Of a stretch of 64,000 nucleotides of DNA, positions 51,709-61,544 are shown piece after piece. The first letter of the stretch is position 1, and each line of letters starts with the position of its first letter. Source of the stretch: JABDMH01 sp965223165 (GTDB lineage: Bacteria; Bacteroidota; Bacteroidia; Chitinophagales; Saprospiraceae); NCBI GenBank assembly GCA_965223165.1, contig CBDCVQ010000007.1:372001-436000 (forward strand). The letters are read 5' to 3'. The notes under the pieces are model-generated. The model was not told where the DNA came from. It worked only from the letters and a program-made list of their open reading frames with translations, and did no database searches. The translations under genes were made by a program, and so were the position numbers.

Positions 51709-54018
51709 CTATTCGCTGATCGTGATCTTCTGCAGATATATTTCACCCTTCTGTATCGCACGCAACAGGTAGGTGCCGCTGCTCAAGTCCCCCGTATAAT
51801 ATTGTAGCGATTGCCCAAAATCACTTTCCATGGATTTGAGCAACTGCCCGGAAATATTGTACAGATTAATAGTCGCGGGATCGTCGTTGCCGAGTTCAAG
51901 TGTGACAAATCCGGGCCTGGATGGATTCGGATATACCAGGAGGGATTTGACATTGCTGGCAAAATCTACCGCCCCTGTCGTACCACCGCTAGTGAAGTAT
52001 ACCCTCAGTCGGGGTACTCGTTCAGGATGGTTTTGCCCATCGCCACCATCCTCCGGATCCGAAATATTTTCGAAGGATTCCCACTCCCGGGCGTTGTCCA
52101 CCTCGCTGGGACCTTGGTCCTCACCGGCAAAAATGAGTGCCAACGAATTTCCTGACGCCCAGCCTGGGCGACTCACAATTTCCTGGATAATGTCTTTGAC
52201 ATCCGGTGTACGGTAATCACCCCATAGCTCCCAGACATCGTCGGCCACCCATCGCACGGTGGCGGCGGTACTCGGTCGATCGGTAATTAAAGCATCCTCC
52301 GTAAAGGTTTGGGCATCGTCCGTCGCATCCCCGTAGATCGTGATAATCGCCACCTCATCCGCAGATTTGGCTTCGTGTGAATTTAGCAGGACAAAAGCCG
52401 AATCAATGGTGGAGCCTTGCGGGATCATGATATTTTGAAAGCGCATGCCGGCAGTAAGGATATTTTGGTCCTCGGGCGCACCTTCCCATCCGGCATCGAT
52501 GTCATCATCAAATAAGGCGTCGATCGCATCATTTTCTTGCTCGGCATCATCCGATGACACGGCAAATTCTAATCCAGTCTCCTCATCCAGGATGGTGTCA
52601 GTCACCACGATGGGCACATCGATCATGCCCATTTCTGCCGGTGTCTCCCCTTCGCTGTACACGATCACCAACTGTGGAATTCGCTCCGGATGATTTTGGC
52701 CATCGCCACCATCTTCCGGGTCGGAGATATTTTCAAAGGACTCCCACTCCCGGGCATTGTCCACTTCACTGGGTCCTTGATCTTCGCCAGCAAAGACAAA
52801 TGCCAGCGAGTTTCCTGGCTGCCAGCCATCTCGATCTATGATCTCTTGCACGATCTCCGATACGTCGGGCGTCTGGTAGAAGCCCCACAGGTCCCACTCG
52901 GTGTCCACGATCCAACGCACCGTGGCCGAGGTCGATGGGCGATCTGTAATCAGGGCATCCTCGGTATAGGTACTGGCGTTGTCTGCTGCCTCACCATAGA
53001 TGGTAATATTTGCTACCTCATCGGTAGACTTTGCCTCGTGCGAATTCAAAATAAAATAGGCCGAATCGATCTGAGATCCTTTGGGGATCATAATATTTTG
53101 AAAGCGCATCCCGGCGGTCAAGATATTTTGATCCTCCGGCGCACCTTCCCAACCCGCATCAATGTCATCGTCAAACAAGGCATCGATCGCATCATTTTCT
53201 TGCTCGGCATCGTCCGATGATACGGCAAACTCTAGCCCGGTCTCTTCGTCTAAAATGGTATCTGTCACGACAATGGACACCTCAATTCTGCCCGATGTGG
53301 TCATAGGTACACTGTACTGGATAATCAACTGCGGAATTCGCTCCGGATGGTTCTGGCCGTCGCCGCCGTCTTCCGGATCCGAGATATTCTCAAAGGACTC
53401 CCACTCACGGGCATTGTCCACTTCGCTAGGCCCCTGGTCCTCTCCCGCAAAAACAAAAGCGATGGCATTGCCAGACTGCCATCCATCCCGATCGATGATT
53501 TCTTGTACAATATCCTTGAGATCCGGGGTCTCGTAAAATCCCCAGAGATCCCACTCGGTATCTACGATCCATGAAATCGTTGCATCCGTGGCCGGTCGAT
53601 CCGTGATCAGTGCATCCTCGGTATAGGTAGCGGCGTTGTCTGCTGCCTCTCCGTAGATGGTGATGTTGGCCACTTCATCTGTCGACTTTGCTTCGTGGGA
53701 ATTGAGGACAATAATGGCCGATTCAATGGCCGCCCCACTAGGGATAGTAATGTCTTGAAAGCGCATCCCGGCGGTCAGGATATTTTGGTCCTCCGGAGCG
53801 CCCTCCCAGCCCGCATCTATATCATCATCGTAGAGCGCATCTATGGCGTCATTTTCTTGCTCTGCGTCGTCAGACGACACCGCAAACTCCAAGCCTGTCT
53901 CTTCGTCCAGGATGGTGTCTGTCACTACGATAAATCTTTCGAGTGTCTGGGTTTGGGCATGGCTGAATTGGCACAGTGCAACAAGAGCTGCTGAAACGAG
54001 TACGCTACCGAGTTTCAT
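51709..54018 (-). CDS. Exported protein with three long near-identical repeats and T9SS tail
   Basis: The ATG at 54018 gives 769 residues: signal peptide (MKLGSVLVSAALVALCQFSH) and then three copies of a 219-221-residue unit. Each unit starts IVVTDTILDEETGLEFAVSS, continues with DAGWEGAPEDQNILTAGMRF and TIYGEAADNA, and ends GPSEVDNAREWESFENISDP with DGGDGQNHPERIPQL. The unit resembles the jelly-roll (CBM96/DNRLRE-like) modules of secreted bacterial proteins, but no exact family is certain. A C-terminal sorting region follows (LLVYPNPSRPGFVTLELGN to LQKITISE), so it is likely secreted by T9SS and surface-bound. Acidic Asp/Glu clusters suggest calcium binding. It lies between a T9SS phytase and a TonB receptor on the same strand. 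Confidence 0.8.
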   Translation of the reverse strand: MKLGSVLVSAALVALCQFSHAQTQTLERFIVVTDTILDEETGLEFAVSSDDAEQENDAIDALYDDDIDAGWEGAPEDQNILTAGMRFQDITIPSGAAIESAIIVLNSHEAKSTDEVANITIYGEAADNAATYTEDALITDRPATDATISWIVDTEWDLWGFYETPDLKDIVQEIIDRDGWQSGNAIAFVFAGEDQGPSEVDNAREWESFENISDPEDGGDGQNHPERIPQLIIQYSVPMTTSGRIEVSIVVTDTILDEETGLEFAVSSDDAEQENDAIDALFDDDIDAGWEGAPEDQNILTAGMRFQNIMIPKGSQIDSAYFILNSHEAKSTDEVANITIYGEAADNASTYTEDALITDRPSTSATVRWIVDTEWDLWGFYQTPDVSEIVQEIIDRDGWQPGNSLAFVFAGEDQGPSEVDNAREWESFENISDPEDGGDGQNHPERIPQLVIVYSEGETPAEMGMIDVPIVVTDTILDEETGLEFAVSSDDAEQENDAIDALFDDDIDAGWEGAPEDQNILTAGMRFQNIMIPQGSTIDSAFVLLNSHEAKSADEVAIITIYGDATDDAQTFTEDALITDRPSTAATVRWVADDVWELWGDYRTPDVKDIIQEIVSRPGWASGNSLALIFAGEDQGPSEVDNAREWESFENISDPEDGGDGQNHPERVPRLRVYFTSGGTTGAVDFASNVKSLLVYPNPSRPGFVTLELGNDDPATINLYNISGQLLKSMESDFGQSLQYYTGDLSSGTYLLRAIQKGEIYLQKITISE
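51990..53932 (-). repeat. Three about 660-bp in-gene repeats
   Basis: The segment encoding TDTILDEE occurs at 52591, 53254 and 53911 (plus-strand positions of its end), so periods are 663 and 657 bp. The copies are highly similar at the nucleotide level, with variation concentrated at third positions, and are therefore prone to recombination and to changes in copy number. Confidence 0.85.
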
Positions 54019-54249
54019 GATAGTGGATTTAGTATTTATAAGAACTTTGCGGATGTTGTGCAGGTCATCTTTCAGGCTGCACTGCGATGAGTCTCTGAGA
54101 CGTACCTCTATATAATCATTTTTCGGCGGAACTTCCTGACAAATCGAGAATTTATCCCTCCGGATCACCTGTCAACATTTCTGTTTCTATCGCCGGCCAT
54201 GGGGATCGCAAAACAAATACCCGCAGGGCGGTCAAACTACTTTGGCTCT

Positions 54250-55602
54250 TTAAGTCAGGATTACTTTTCTACTTACTCGCTCCTCTCCTACCTGTAGATG
54301 CACGATCACCAAGCCGCGCCCGTCGATTCCCGCCGGTCGATTCCAGCTTAAGATCTGCTCACCCGGTGCCATCTGACCTGAGAACACGGTGGCAAGCTTC
54401 CGACCATCCAGATAATACAGTTCCCACCGCACCGCTGATTTCTTCGCGAGCTGAAAACTAATCTGCACTTGAGACCGAGCGGGATTTGGAAAAACGCTTA
54501 ATGCAAGATGGGACACCCGCGCATCGGCCACCCCCGTCGTCGTCCGTTGCCGCGGATCCCAGTAGGCGGTATCAATGGTCAACGCAGGCATTAGATCGTC
54601 TGCGATATCCGCCCAACTGATCATCTCCACCGGCTGGGGCTCCACCCGGTCGTTGTGACAAACGAACACTCCGAGCGGAAAGGTCTCATTGAGCGATGCA
54701 CTCATCACGTCGATGCCATCCGTGTCTTCGACACGGCCCACGCGAAACGATCCGACAAAGGCATTGTCACCGGCTCGGTCAAAAACGGAAAAGTAATTCT
54801 TGCCCTGACTGGAGGCAATCAAGTAACCCGCCCCGCCGGCAGCGTAGTAGATCGTCACGCCCTCCACATCATCGTCCAGCATGCCTGGGCTCAGATCAAT
54901 CATACGGATGTGGTCCACGCTCTGGTCTTCGTCAGCACCATAGATAAATATGCCCTGATTCTCATTGGCGGCGTATAGCAGACCCATTTCATGATCAGCC
55001 ACCATGCCTTCTGTGGGGAAGGAGGTGGAGCCGTTTTGAATGGTCCTTTTGTGCTCCAGCATAATACCGCCCATGCCATCGTCGGACATCAGATACTGCT
55101 GAATGCGACTACTTTGATCGGACCCAAAGGCATAAAAAGCGCCATTGTTCGGACTGCGATAGAGGGCGAAGCCATAGAGCTCATCGCTCCAGTCGGTTGT
55201 GCGTGGGTAGCCTATGCTGTCCAGCTCCAAGGTCTCTGGGTGGATCTGGAAGAACCCAAATCTGGCGTTGTTTACCGATCGGGTGTTGAAGCCCACGACG
55301 TCCACCAGCTTTCCTCCGAGAGGAAAGTTGTAGATGACATCGATATTGCCCGGGCGATCGGGCAACGCATGTGCAGCCAATGATTCACCATCCAGATTGT
55401 AGACAAATAGCTTATCGGCATCCTTGTCAGCCGTGATGACCAGACTTTGGGAGGGATCCTCCGGGTGCAGCCAGATACACATGTCATCCTGATCACCGAT
55501 GCCCTCTGCATCGAGCGTCACTACGATATCCGCAGCGACCCACACCAGCACTGACAGGCAAAGTAGGAACAGCAGGGCCACATGCTTAATGCGGTTCAAC
55601 AT
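54250..55602 (-). CDS. Secreted beta-propeller phytase with T9SS tail
   Basis: 450 residues. Signal peptide at 1-25 (ALLFLLCLSVLVWVAADIVV), then a single phytase propeller at about 25-355: DQDDMCIWLHPEDPSQSLVI, PGNIDVIYNFPLGGKLVDVV, FPTEGMVADHEMGLLYAANE, NQGIFIY and DDVEGVTIYYAAGGAGYLIA. The C-terminal part is a T9SS sorting region (LALSVFPNPARSQVQISF). It is the first gene of a same-strand series with the triple-repeat protein, the TonB receptor and the lipoprotein phytase. Together they form two phytases for one locus, one secreted and one anchored. The catalytic acidic residues of the calcium site are present by eye. Confidence 0.9.
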   Translation of the reverse strand: MLNRIKHVALLFLLCLSVLVWVAADIVVTLDAEGIGDQDDMCIWLHPEDPSQSLVITADKDADKLFVYNLDGESLAAHALPDRPGNIDVIYNFPLGGKLVDVVGFNTRSVNNARFGFFQIHPETLELDSIGYPRTTDWSDELYGFALYRSPNNGAFYAFGSDQSSRIQQYLMSDDGMGGIMLEHKRTIQNGSTSFPTEGMVADHEMGLLYAANENQGIFIYGADEDQSVDHIRMIDLSPGMLDDDVEGVTIYYAAGGAGYLIASSQGKNYFSVFDRAGDNAFVGSFRVGRVEDTDGIDVMSASLNETFPLGVFVCHNDRVEPQPVEMISWADIADDLMPALTIDTAYWDPRQRTTTGVADARVSHLALSVFPNPARSQVQISFQLAKKSAVRWELYYLDGRKLATVFSGQMAPGEQILSWNRPAGIDGRGLVIVHLQVGEERVSRKVILT

Positions 55603-55927
55603 CGGACTGAATGCTTTTGTCGTGCTATCGAAGCCTTAAGTAGGCTGTTCATAAGTTAAGTAAATTCTGACTACAAGGGGGTGCTGGGCGTCTGGTCAAT
55701 TTTCTTCCGGCATCCGCTCCGTATGACGAAGTTCAGGCGCTGGCCCAGGTGCGACACAAGTGAGCCATCAAATGGTCGACTTACGCACCCGAACTTCGAT
55801 CCACTGACAGAAATCGCTACAAAAGCACTATTTTGAAGGAGTCTCCCCTTCTCCATCCTTTTATTAAGATTAATTCAAACCCGTAGGATGGCCGCCACCT
55901 GCTCTGAGGCCAGCGGCTGGAGACCAA
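55603..55927. other. Divergent intergenic region upstream of phytase and cyclase genes
   Basis: No gene is supported. The region must carry the promoter of the phytase locus on the minus strand and that of the cyclase gene on the plus strand. No clear -33/-7 pair or operator was recognised. Confidence 0.4.
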
Positions 55928-58900
55928 ATGAAGTGCACAGCTTGCCAATTTGACAACCCCAGCGGGATGCGCTTTTGCGGCAACTGTGGCAATCCCCTGG
56001 ATGCCTCTTGCTCTCACTGTGGCTTTAACAATCCCGCAGGATTTAAATTTTGTGGACAGTGCGGACAAAAGATCGGCGCTGCCGTGGAACCACCTGCAGT
56101 GACCAGCCCGCCGACGCCGTCGGCGGTGCCCCAAAGCAGTGCCGCCGGCGAGCGCCGTCACCTCACGGTCATGTTTTGTGATTTGGTCGGCTCGACCGCA
56201 CTCTCCCACCGCTTGGACCCCGAGGATCTTCGCTCCGTCGTTGCTGAGTATCAAGACGTCTGCGACAAGATCGTGGCACGGTATGAGGGTCACGTGGCGC
56301 AGTATCTTGGGGATGGCATCATGGTCTATTTTGGCTATCCCGTCGCCCATGAAAATGCGGCGCATCGTGCCGCGAGCTCTGGACTGGGAATACTCGAAGC
56401 CCTCGCTCAGCTCAACGAGCGCTTGGAAGACCGCCATAGGGTCAAAATCGCCGTGCGCATCGGCATCCATACCGGTCATGTCGTGATTGGTGAAATGGGT
56501 GGATCGGAGCAGGCACAGCGGCTGGCATTGGGCGCCACACCCAATGTCGCTGCGAGATTAGAGGGACTCGCAGAGGCCAACACGGTGTTGATCAGCTCGG
56601 ACACCTACAAACTTGTGCAGTCCAATTTTCTCTGTGAGCCCAAAGGGTTTCAAACCCTCAAAGGACTCGATGGAAAAATGGAAGTGTTTCGCGTCGTCAA
56701 AGAAAATACCGCGCGGACACGTTTTGACCTTGCCCAGGCGCAAGAGCAAAATCCCTTGGTCGGCCGCACAAAGGAAAGTGAGAAACTGTTGGCGGCATGG
56801 GAAGAGGCAAAGGCCGGCAAATCGGCCATCGTACTACTCAGTGGAGAAGCGGGTGTGGGCAAGTCCCGGATTTTGCAATCTCTCATTGAACACGTAGCCG
56901 CAGAGCCCGACACCTGGCTGACGCTGCACACTTGCTCGCCCTTTCACAGATCGACCACCTACCATCCCATAGCACAGTCGCTCACGGCAGTTGCGCTTCA
57001 ATTCAAGGCCGAGGAAACCGCTCAAGAAAAGATTCTTCGCCTTGAGGGATTTCTGCTGCAGTATGGCCTTAACCTACAGGAGTTGGTACCCTTACTGGCG
57101 AGCATGCTCGCGATTCCCATTGACGATACCGGCTATGCGCCTACTCCTTTTTCTCAAGAGCAGCAAAGGCAGAAATTAATTAGTGCCTTCATCACCATCT
57201 ACCGCAAAAGATCGCAGCAACAACATCTCTTGCTGGTGTTTGAGGATCTGCAATGGGTGGACGAGGCGACGTTGGAGGTCATTACCCAGATGATTAAGCA
57301 GGAGCCGTCACTCAACATTCTTACCGTCTTGACATACCGGCCTGACTTTGCTCCTCCCTGGCGCATGCAGCCGCACATGCTGCCCATCGCCGTGTCCCAT
57401 CTGGATCGTATTGCCATGGAGCAGATCATCCATAACATCACCAAAGGCAAACGCCTCCCGGCCGAGGTATTGCATCAGATCATCGAGAAGACCGACGGAG
57501 TGCCACTTTTCGTAGAGGAGCTCACCAAGATGGTGCTGGGTTCATCTATGCTGCGTGAGCTAGAGCACTCCTATGAGCTCACCGGCCCCGTCGCTAAGCT
57601 GACCATTCCGTCTACCCTACACGACTCTCTCGTGGCGCGACTAGATCGCATGTCACATACCAAGGAAATAGCACAATTGGCTGCGACCATTGGCAGGGAA
57701 TTCAGCTATCAGCTGATCCGATCCACCTCGACCATGGACGAAATGGCACTCAGCCTGTGTCTAAATCAACTCGTGGAAGCGGAATTGCTGCTACAGCAGG
57801 GATTTCCACCCCAGTCCTCCTACCGATTTAGACACGCGCTAATCCAGGATGCCGCCTACGAGTCATTGCTCAAGAGTCAGCAGCAGCAATTTCACAAGCG
57901 TATCGCGGAGTCGATGCGCACCCACATGCCTGAAGTCGAGAGCGAAAAACCCGCAGTGCTGGCCCACCACTTTGCGAGGTCTGGTGAGAAGATGGAAGCT
58001 GTCAAGTATTACATTAAGGCGAGTGAGAAGGCCAGGCAGCTTAAGACTTTTGATCAGGTGCTGATCCATAGCCAAAAGGCCCGTGCACTCATGGATGACT
58101 TGGAGCCTAGCGATGCATTGATCTCTCTACGTCTGCGCGTGGCCACCTTAGAAGCTCCGGTCTACCTTTTTACCGAAGGTTTTACCTCTCAAAATGCCCA
58201 TCAAGCCTATCAGCTCCAGTATGAGCTGGCCGAGCAAATCGATGATTTGAGGGCGACATTTAGAGGGCTACGAGGGATCGCCACCTATGCATTATTTACC
58301 GGTAAGGTTCGTCACGCCTTGTCCAAGGCAGAGGAAGCGCTGGCCCTGGCGCGGTCGCACGACGACCAAGAGCTGGTCATGGAAGGACTTCGGCTGGTGG
58401 GACAAACGTCGATCTACTGCGGGGAGCTCAGGCAGAGTCTACAATCGTTTGATGAGTCTCTAAAGACGCTCGAAGCCGCCGATCGAGAGGCGATGAGCGG
58501 TATGACCGGGTTTGATTTTGCAGTCTTCTGCTTGTGTCAGAGCAGTCATGTCACCTGGTACCTGGGATATCCCGATCAAGCCCTCACACGGGCAAAACAG
58601 GCCGTGGACCGGGCCAATGAGATCAAGCATCCCTTCAGTCAGGCTATGTCTCTCTTTCTATACAGCTTGGTCCTGAGCAACTGCGGTCGACATACGCAAT
58701 CGTTGGAAGTGGCTAATGCGTGTATTGAGGTCGCCAAGGCCTATGGTCTCTCCATGTTTGAAAACGAAGCGATGACCTTTGCCGGGGCGGGGCTCGTGGA
58801 GACGGGTCAGGTGGATGAAGGGATGGAAATGATATCAGCGATGCTGCGACGTCGTACAGCCCATCAGATGCTTGCTGGATACATCATGCAAGGTAGCGTG

Positions 58901-59329
58901 CAGGCCGGGCTGTATGTGAGGTTGGGCAGACTAGAAGAAGGGCTGGATCTCGTCCGGCAGCTTTTTAAGATCAATGAAAGATCACATGATCAATTGGCTC
59001 TATCCGAAATACATCGGTTCCGGGCGGAATTGCATTTTGCCCGAGACGGGGCCAAGGAGCTCCCGGCCATTCTGGCGGATTTGGATCAAAGCCTGCAAAT
59101 CGCCAGGGGTCAAGAGGCCAAGTCCTATGAGCTTAGGGCAGCATTTAGCAAGGCAAGGATCCTGCAGGCGCTAGGCAGGCCTCGGGAGGCCACGGATGTT
59201 TTAAAGGAAGTGTACGATTGGTTTACGGAAGGCTTCGATACGGCGGACCTGCTAGCAGCCAAGCATCTACTCAAGGAATTGTCACGGGATTTTGCCCGAT
59301 CAGAAAGTGAAATAGATATCATCAATTAA
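55928..59329 (+). CDS. Zinc-ribbon/adenylate cyclase/AAA/TPR signalling protein
   Basis: 1133 residues, no signal peptide. Residues 1-50 are two zinc ribbons (CTACQFDNPSGMRFCGNCG and CSHCGFNNPAGFKFCGQCG). Residues about 75-240 are a class III nucleotide cyclase with both metal Asp residues (VMFCDLVGST; YLGDGIMVYFG) and the Asn/Arg transition-state pair (PNVAARLEG), so it should be active. Residues about 270-560 are a AAA/NACHT-like ATPase with Walker A LLSGEAGVGKSRIL and Walker B LLLVFEDLQWVDEATLEV. Residues about 640-1120 are TPR-like helical repeats. The layout resembles guanylate/adenylate cyclases with ATPase-TPR sensor modules. It precedes a sulfotransferase by only 15 bp, so the two are probably cotranscribed. 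The signal sensed is unknown. Confidence 0.9.
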   Translation: MKCTACQFDNPSGMRFCGNCGNPLDASCSHCGFNNPAGFKFCGQCGQKIGAAVEPPAVTSPPTPSAVPQSSAAGERRHLTVMFCDLVGSTALSHRLDPEDLRSVVAEYQDVCDKIVARYEGHVAQYLGDGIMVYFGYPVAHENAAHRAASSGLGILEALAQLNERLEDRHRVKIAVRIGIHTGHVVIGEMGGSEQAQRLALGATPNVAARLEGLAEANTVLISSDTYKLVQSNFLCEPKGFQTLKGLDGKMEVFRVVKENTARTRFDLAQAQEQNPLVGRTKESEKLLAAWEEAKAGKSAIVLLSGEAGVGKSRILQSLIEHVAAEPDTWLTLHTCSPFHRSTTYHPIAQSLTAVALQFKAEETAQEKILRLEGFLLQYGLNLQELVPLLASMLAIPIDDTGYAPTPFSQEQQRQKLISAFITIYRKRSQQQHLLLVFEDLQWVDEATLEVITQMIKQEPSLNILTVLTYRPDFAPPWRMQPHMLPIAVSHLDRIAMEQIIHNITKGKRLPAEVLHQIIEKTDGVPLFVEELTKMVLGSSMLRELEHSYELTGPVAKLTIPSTLHDSLVARLDRMSHTKEIAQLAATIGREFSYQLIRSTSTMDEMALSLCLNQLVEAELLLQQGFPPQSSYRFRHALIQDAAYESLLKSQQQQFHKRIAESMRTHMPEVESEKPAVLAHHFARSGEKMEAVKYYIKASEKARQLKTFDQVLIHSQKARALMDDLEPSDALISLRLRVATLEAPVYLFTEGFTSQNAHQAYQLQYELAEQIDDLRATFRGLRGIATYALFTGKVRHALSKAEEALALARSHDDQELVMEGLRLVGQTSIYCGELRQSLQSFDESLKTLEAADREAMSGMTGFDFAVFCLCQSSHVTWYLGYPDQALTRAKQAVDRANEIKHPFSQAMSLFLYSLVLSNCGRHTQSLEVANACIEVAKAYGLSMFENEAMTFAGAGLVETGQVDEGMEMISAMLRRRTAHQMLAGYIMQGSVQAGLYVRLGRLEEGLDLVRQLFKINERSHDQLALSEIHRFRAELHFARDGAKELPAILADLDQSLQIARGQEAKSYELRAAFSKARILQALGRPREATDVLKEVYDWFTEGFDTADLLAAKHLLKELSRDFARSESEIDIIN

Positions 59330-59344
59330 CCAAATCTAACGAAT

Positions 59345-60247
59345 ATGAACGCCGTAGTATGGCCGACCAAGACACGTGAAATGCAGAGTCATCACTTCGA
59401 TTCCACCGTGTGGAACGACTTCAAATTTCGGGATGACGACGTCATCATCTCAACCTATGGGAAATCAGGCACCACCTGGATGCAGCAAATTGTTTCGCAA
59501 CTGATTTTTCGGGGACAAGAAGGATTGCCCGTGGCAGAAATGTCTCCCTGGTTAGACTTGAGAGTGCCTCCGGCGCACGTGAAGTTGGCGGCTATGGAAG
59601 CACAGGACCATCGACGATTTGTCAAGACCCACCTGCCGGTCGACGCACTGGTATATGCACCACAGGCAAAGTATATTTACATCGCCAGAGATGGCCGTGA
59701 CGTGGTTTGGAGCCTCTACAATCATCATGTCAAAGCCAACGACAAATTTTATGATGCACTGAATAACACACCCGGGTTGGTAGGCCCTCCCCTTGGGAGA
59801 CCGGTAGACACCGTGGTCCAGTCCTATCACGACTGGCTCGACAAAGACGGATATCCCTGGTGGTCGCCCTGGGAGAACATTCTCTCTTGGTGGAACATTA
59901 GACATCTGCCCAATCTCATGCTGGTCCACTTTGCCAATCTCAAGAAAGACATGCCTTCTGAAATCCAGCGCATTGCCACATTTCTTGAGATCGATGTAGA
60001 GGAAGACCTATGGGATAAAATCTACGAGCATTGCTCTTTTGCCTATATGAAGGCAAATGCTCCGGCTAGTGTGCCTCTGGGAGGTACCTTGTGGGAAGGG
60101 GGTGCGCAGTCCTTTATTCACAAGGGCACGAATGGACGCTGGCGGGATGTCTTGTCTGCAAAGGAGGCCAAAAAGTATGAAGACCTGGCTACGGAGAAGC
60201 TCGGCGAAGAGTGCGCACATTGGGTGATCACCGGAGAGCTGCCATGA
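59345..60247 (+). CDS. PAPS-dependent sulfotransferase
   Basis: 300 residues with the classical cytosolic sulfotransferase layout. The 5'-phosphosulfate loop is STYGKSGTTWMQQIVSQL near residue 37, the catalytic His region FVKTHLPVDALVY near 95, and the 3'-phosphate site IYIARDGRDVVWSLYNHHVK near 115; a C-terminal conserved HKGTNGRWRDVLSA matches the RKGxxGDWK motif with a variation. It moves a sulfo group from PAPS to an alcohol or phenol. It starts 15 bp after the cyclase/TPR gene. No PAPS-synthesis genes lie here. Confidence 0.9.
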   Translation: MNAVVWPTKTREMQSHHFDSTVWNDFKFRDDDVIISTYGKSGTTWMQQIVSQLIFRGQEGLPVAEMSPWLDLRVPPAHVKLAAMEAQDHRRFVKTHLPVDALVYAPQAKYIYIARDGRDVVWSLYNHHVKANDKFYDALNNTPGLVGPPLGRPVDTVVQSYHDWLDKDGYPWWSPWENILSWWNIRHLPNLMLVHFANLKKDMPSEIQRIATFLEIDVEEDLWDKIYEHCSFAYMKANAPASVPLGGTLWEGGAQSFIHKGTNGRWRDVLSAKEAKKYEDLATEKLGEECAHWVITGELP

Positions 60248-60321
60248 TTGGCGTACACCGTAAGTGTGGCCACCACATCATATCACCCGGGGGCATCGTG
60301 GTCACGTAGTCAAGGAGTAAA

Positions 60322-61542
60322 ATGAAACATCCCTCGAAATCTGCGACCGGACTGAAGGTCACCGTACTGCTGCTGAGCGTGCACACGATCATGGCGGCTG
60401 CTATTGTGGCGCCGGTGCTCCCCGATATCGCCCACGTCTTCGCAGACATACCCAACGCGGACCTATTGGCAAAGCTTGTCCTGAGCCTACCGGCCATCTT
60501 CATCGCTGTGACGGCGCCCATCGCCGGACGATACATTGATCTACACGGTCGCATCCGGGTCCTGTATGGCGGACTCTTGCTGTATGCAGTGGCAGGCTCC
60601 TCGGGTTTCTTCCTGGACGATCTCTATCAGATACTGCTGGGCAGGATGCTGCTCGGTGTGGCTATTGCCATCATCCTGACCGTGGCGATCACGCTGATCG
60701 GCGACTACTTTGAAGGAGAAGAACGAAAGCGATTCATCGGCGTGCAGTCTGCCTTTATCGGGGGAGCGGGCATCCTCTTCCTGGGGCTGGGAGGCATACT
60801 GGGAGACATCAGCTGGCGAACCCCCTTCCTTATCTACGCTTTGGCCCTATTGGTGATCCCGCTGGTATTTCGATTTTTGCCCGAGCCCCCCAAGCCCCCA
60901 AAGGTGCGTACGACCAGCCCTCGCATCAACGTGCTGATCCTCATCATTTTTATCACCGCGATCGCGTTTATGGCGTTGTTCTACGTCATCCCAACGCAAC
61001 TCCCTTTTGTGCTGAGAGCGTCTGGCGTCCAGGGCAATAGCCTCTCCGGGCTCGCCTTGGCTGGAAATGCCATCGGTGCTGTGCTCGGGAGCATGGCCTA
61101 TGCACGCCTTCGTCGCCGATTGTCCTTCCCGTCGGCCTACACGCTGGGATTCGCACTGATGGCCACCGGCTATGCTATGACTGGATCGGCCGATGCCTAT
61201 CTGAGTATACTGCTGGCAATGATCCTATCGGGCCTGGGCCTGGGTGTGGTCATACCTAATACCAATCTGTGGATCATCGAATTGACTCGACCCGCCTATC
61301 GAGGTCGCAACCTGGGCACCTTAAATTCCTTCATGTTTCTCGGTCAATTCCTTTCACCCTTGCTGGTGGAGCCCATCGTCCGACGATACGAACTTTCATA
61401 CCTATTTAGCTTCTGCGCAATATTGCTGGCCAGCGTAGCCATAGCCTATGTCGTGTTCGCCTCCAGATTGATCGCCATGGATCGACTATCCACACGCGTA
61501 CTCAGAAAAGCATCGACTCCTTCCACTTCCGAGGATCCCTGA
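60322..61542 (+). CDS. MFS efflux-type transporter
   Basis: 406 residues, 12 membrane segments, with the MFS loop signature in APIAGRYIDLHGRIRVLYGG and the second-half equivalent less clear. It resembles drug:H+ antiporter-1 type exporters of about 400 residues (VLLLSVHTIMAAAIVAPVLP). It lies between two sulfotransferase genes (75 bp after the first, convergent with the second), so export or import of a sulfated or sulfatable compound can be imagined, but the substrate is unknown. Confidence 0.85.
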   Translation: MKHPSKSATGLKVTVLLLSVHTIMAAAIVAPVLPDIAHVFADIPNADLLAKLVLSLPAIFIAVTAPIAGRYIDLHGRIRVLYGGLLLYAVAGSSGFFLDDLYQILLGRMLLGVAIAIILTVAITLIGDYFEGEERKRFIGVQSAFIGGAGILFLGLGGILGDISWRTPFLIYALALLVIPLVFRFLPEPPKPPKVRTTSPRINVLILIIFITAIAFMALFYVIPTQLPFVLRASGVQGNSLSGLALAGNAIGAVLGSMAYARLRRRLSFPSAYTLGFALMATGYAMTGSADAYLSILLAMILSGLGLGVVIPNTNLWIIELTRPAYRGRNLGTLNSFMFLGQFLSPLLVEPIVRRYELSYLFSFCAILLASVAIAYVVFASRLIAMDRLSTRVLRKASTPSTSEDP

Positions 61543-61544
61543 TG

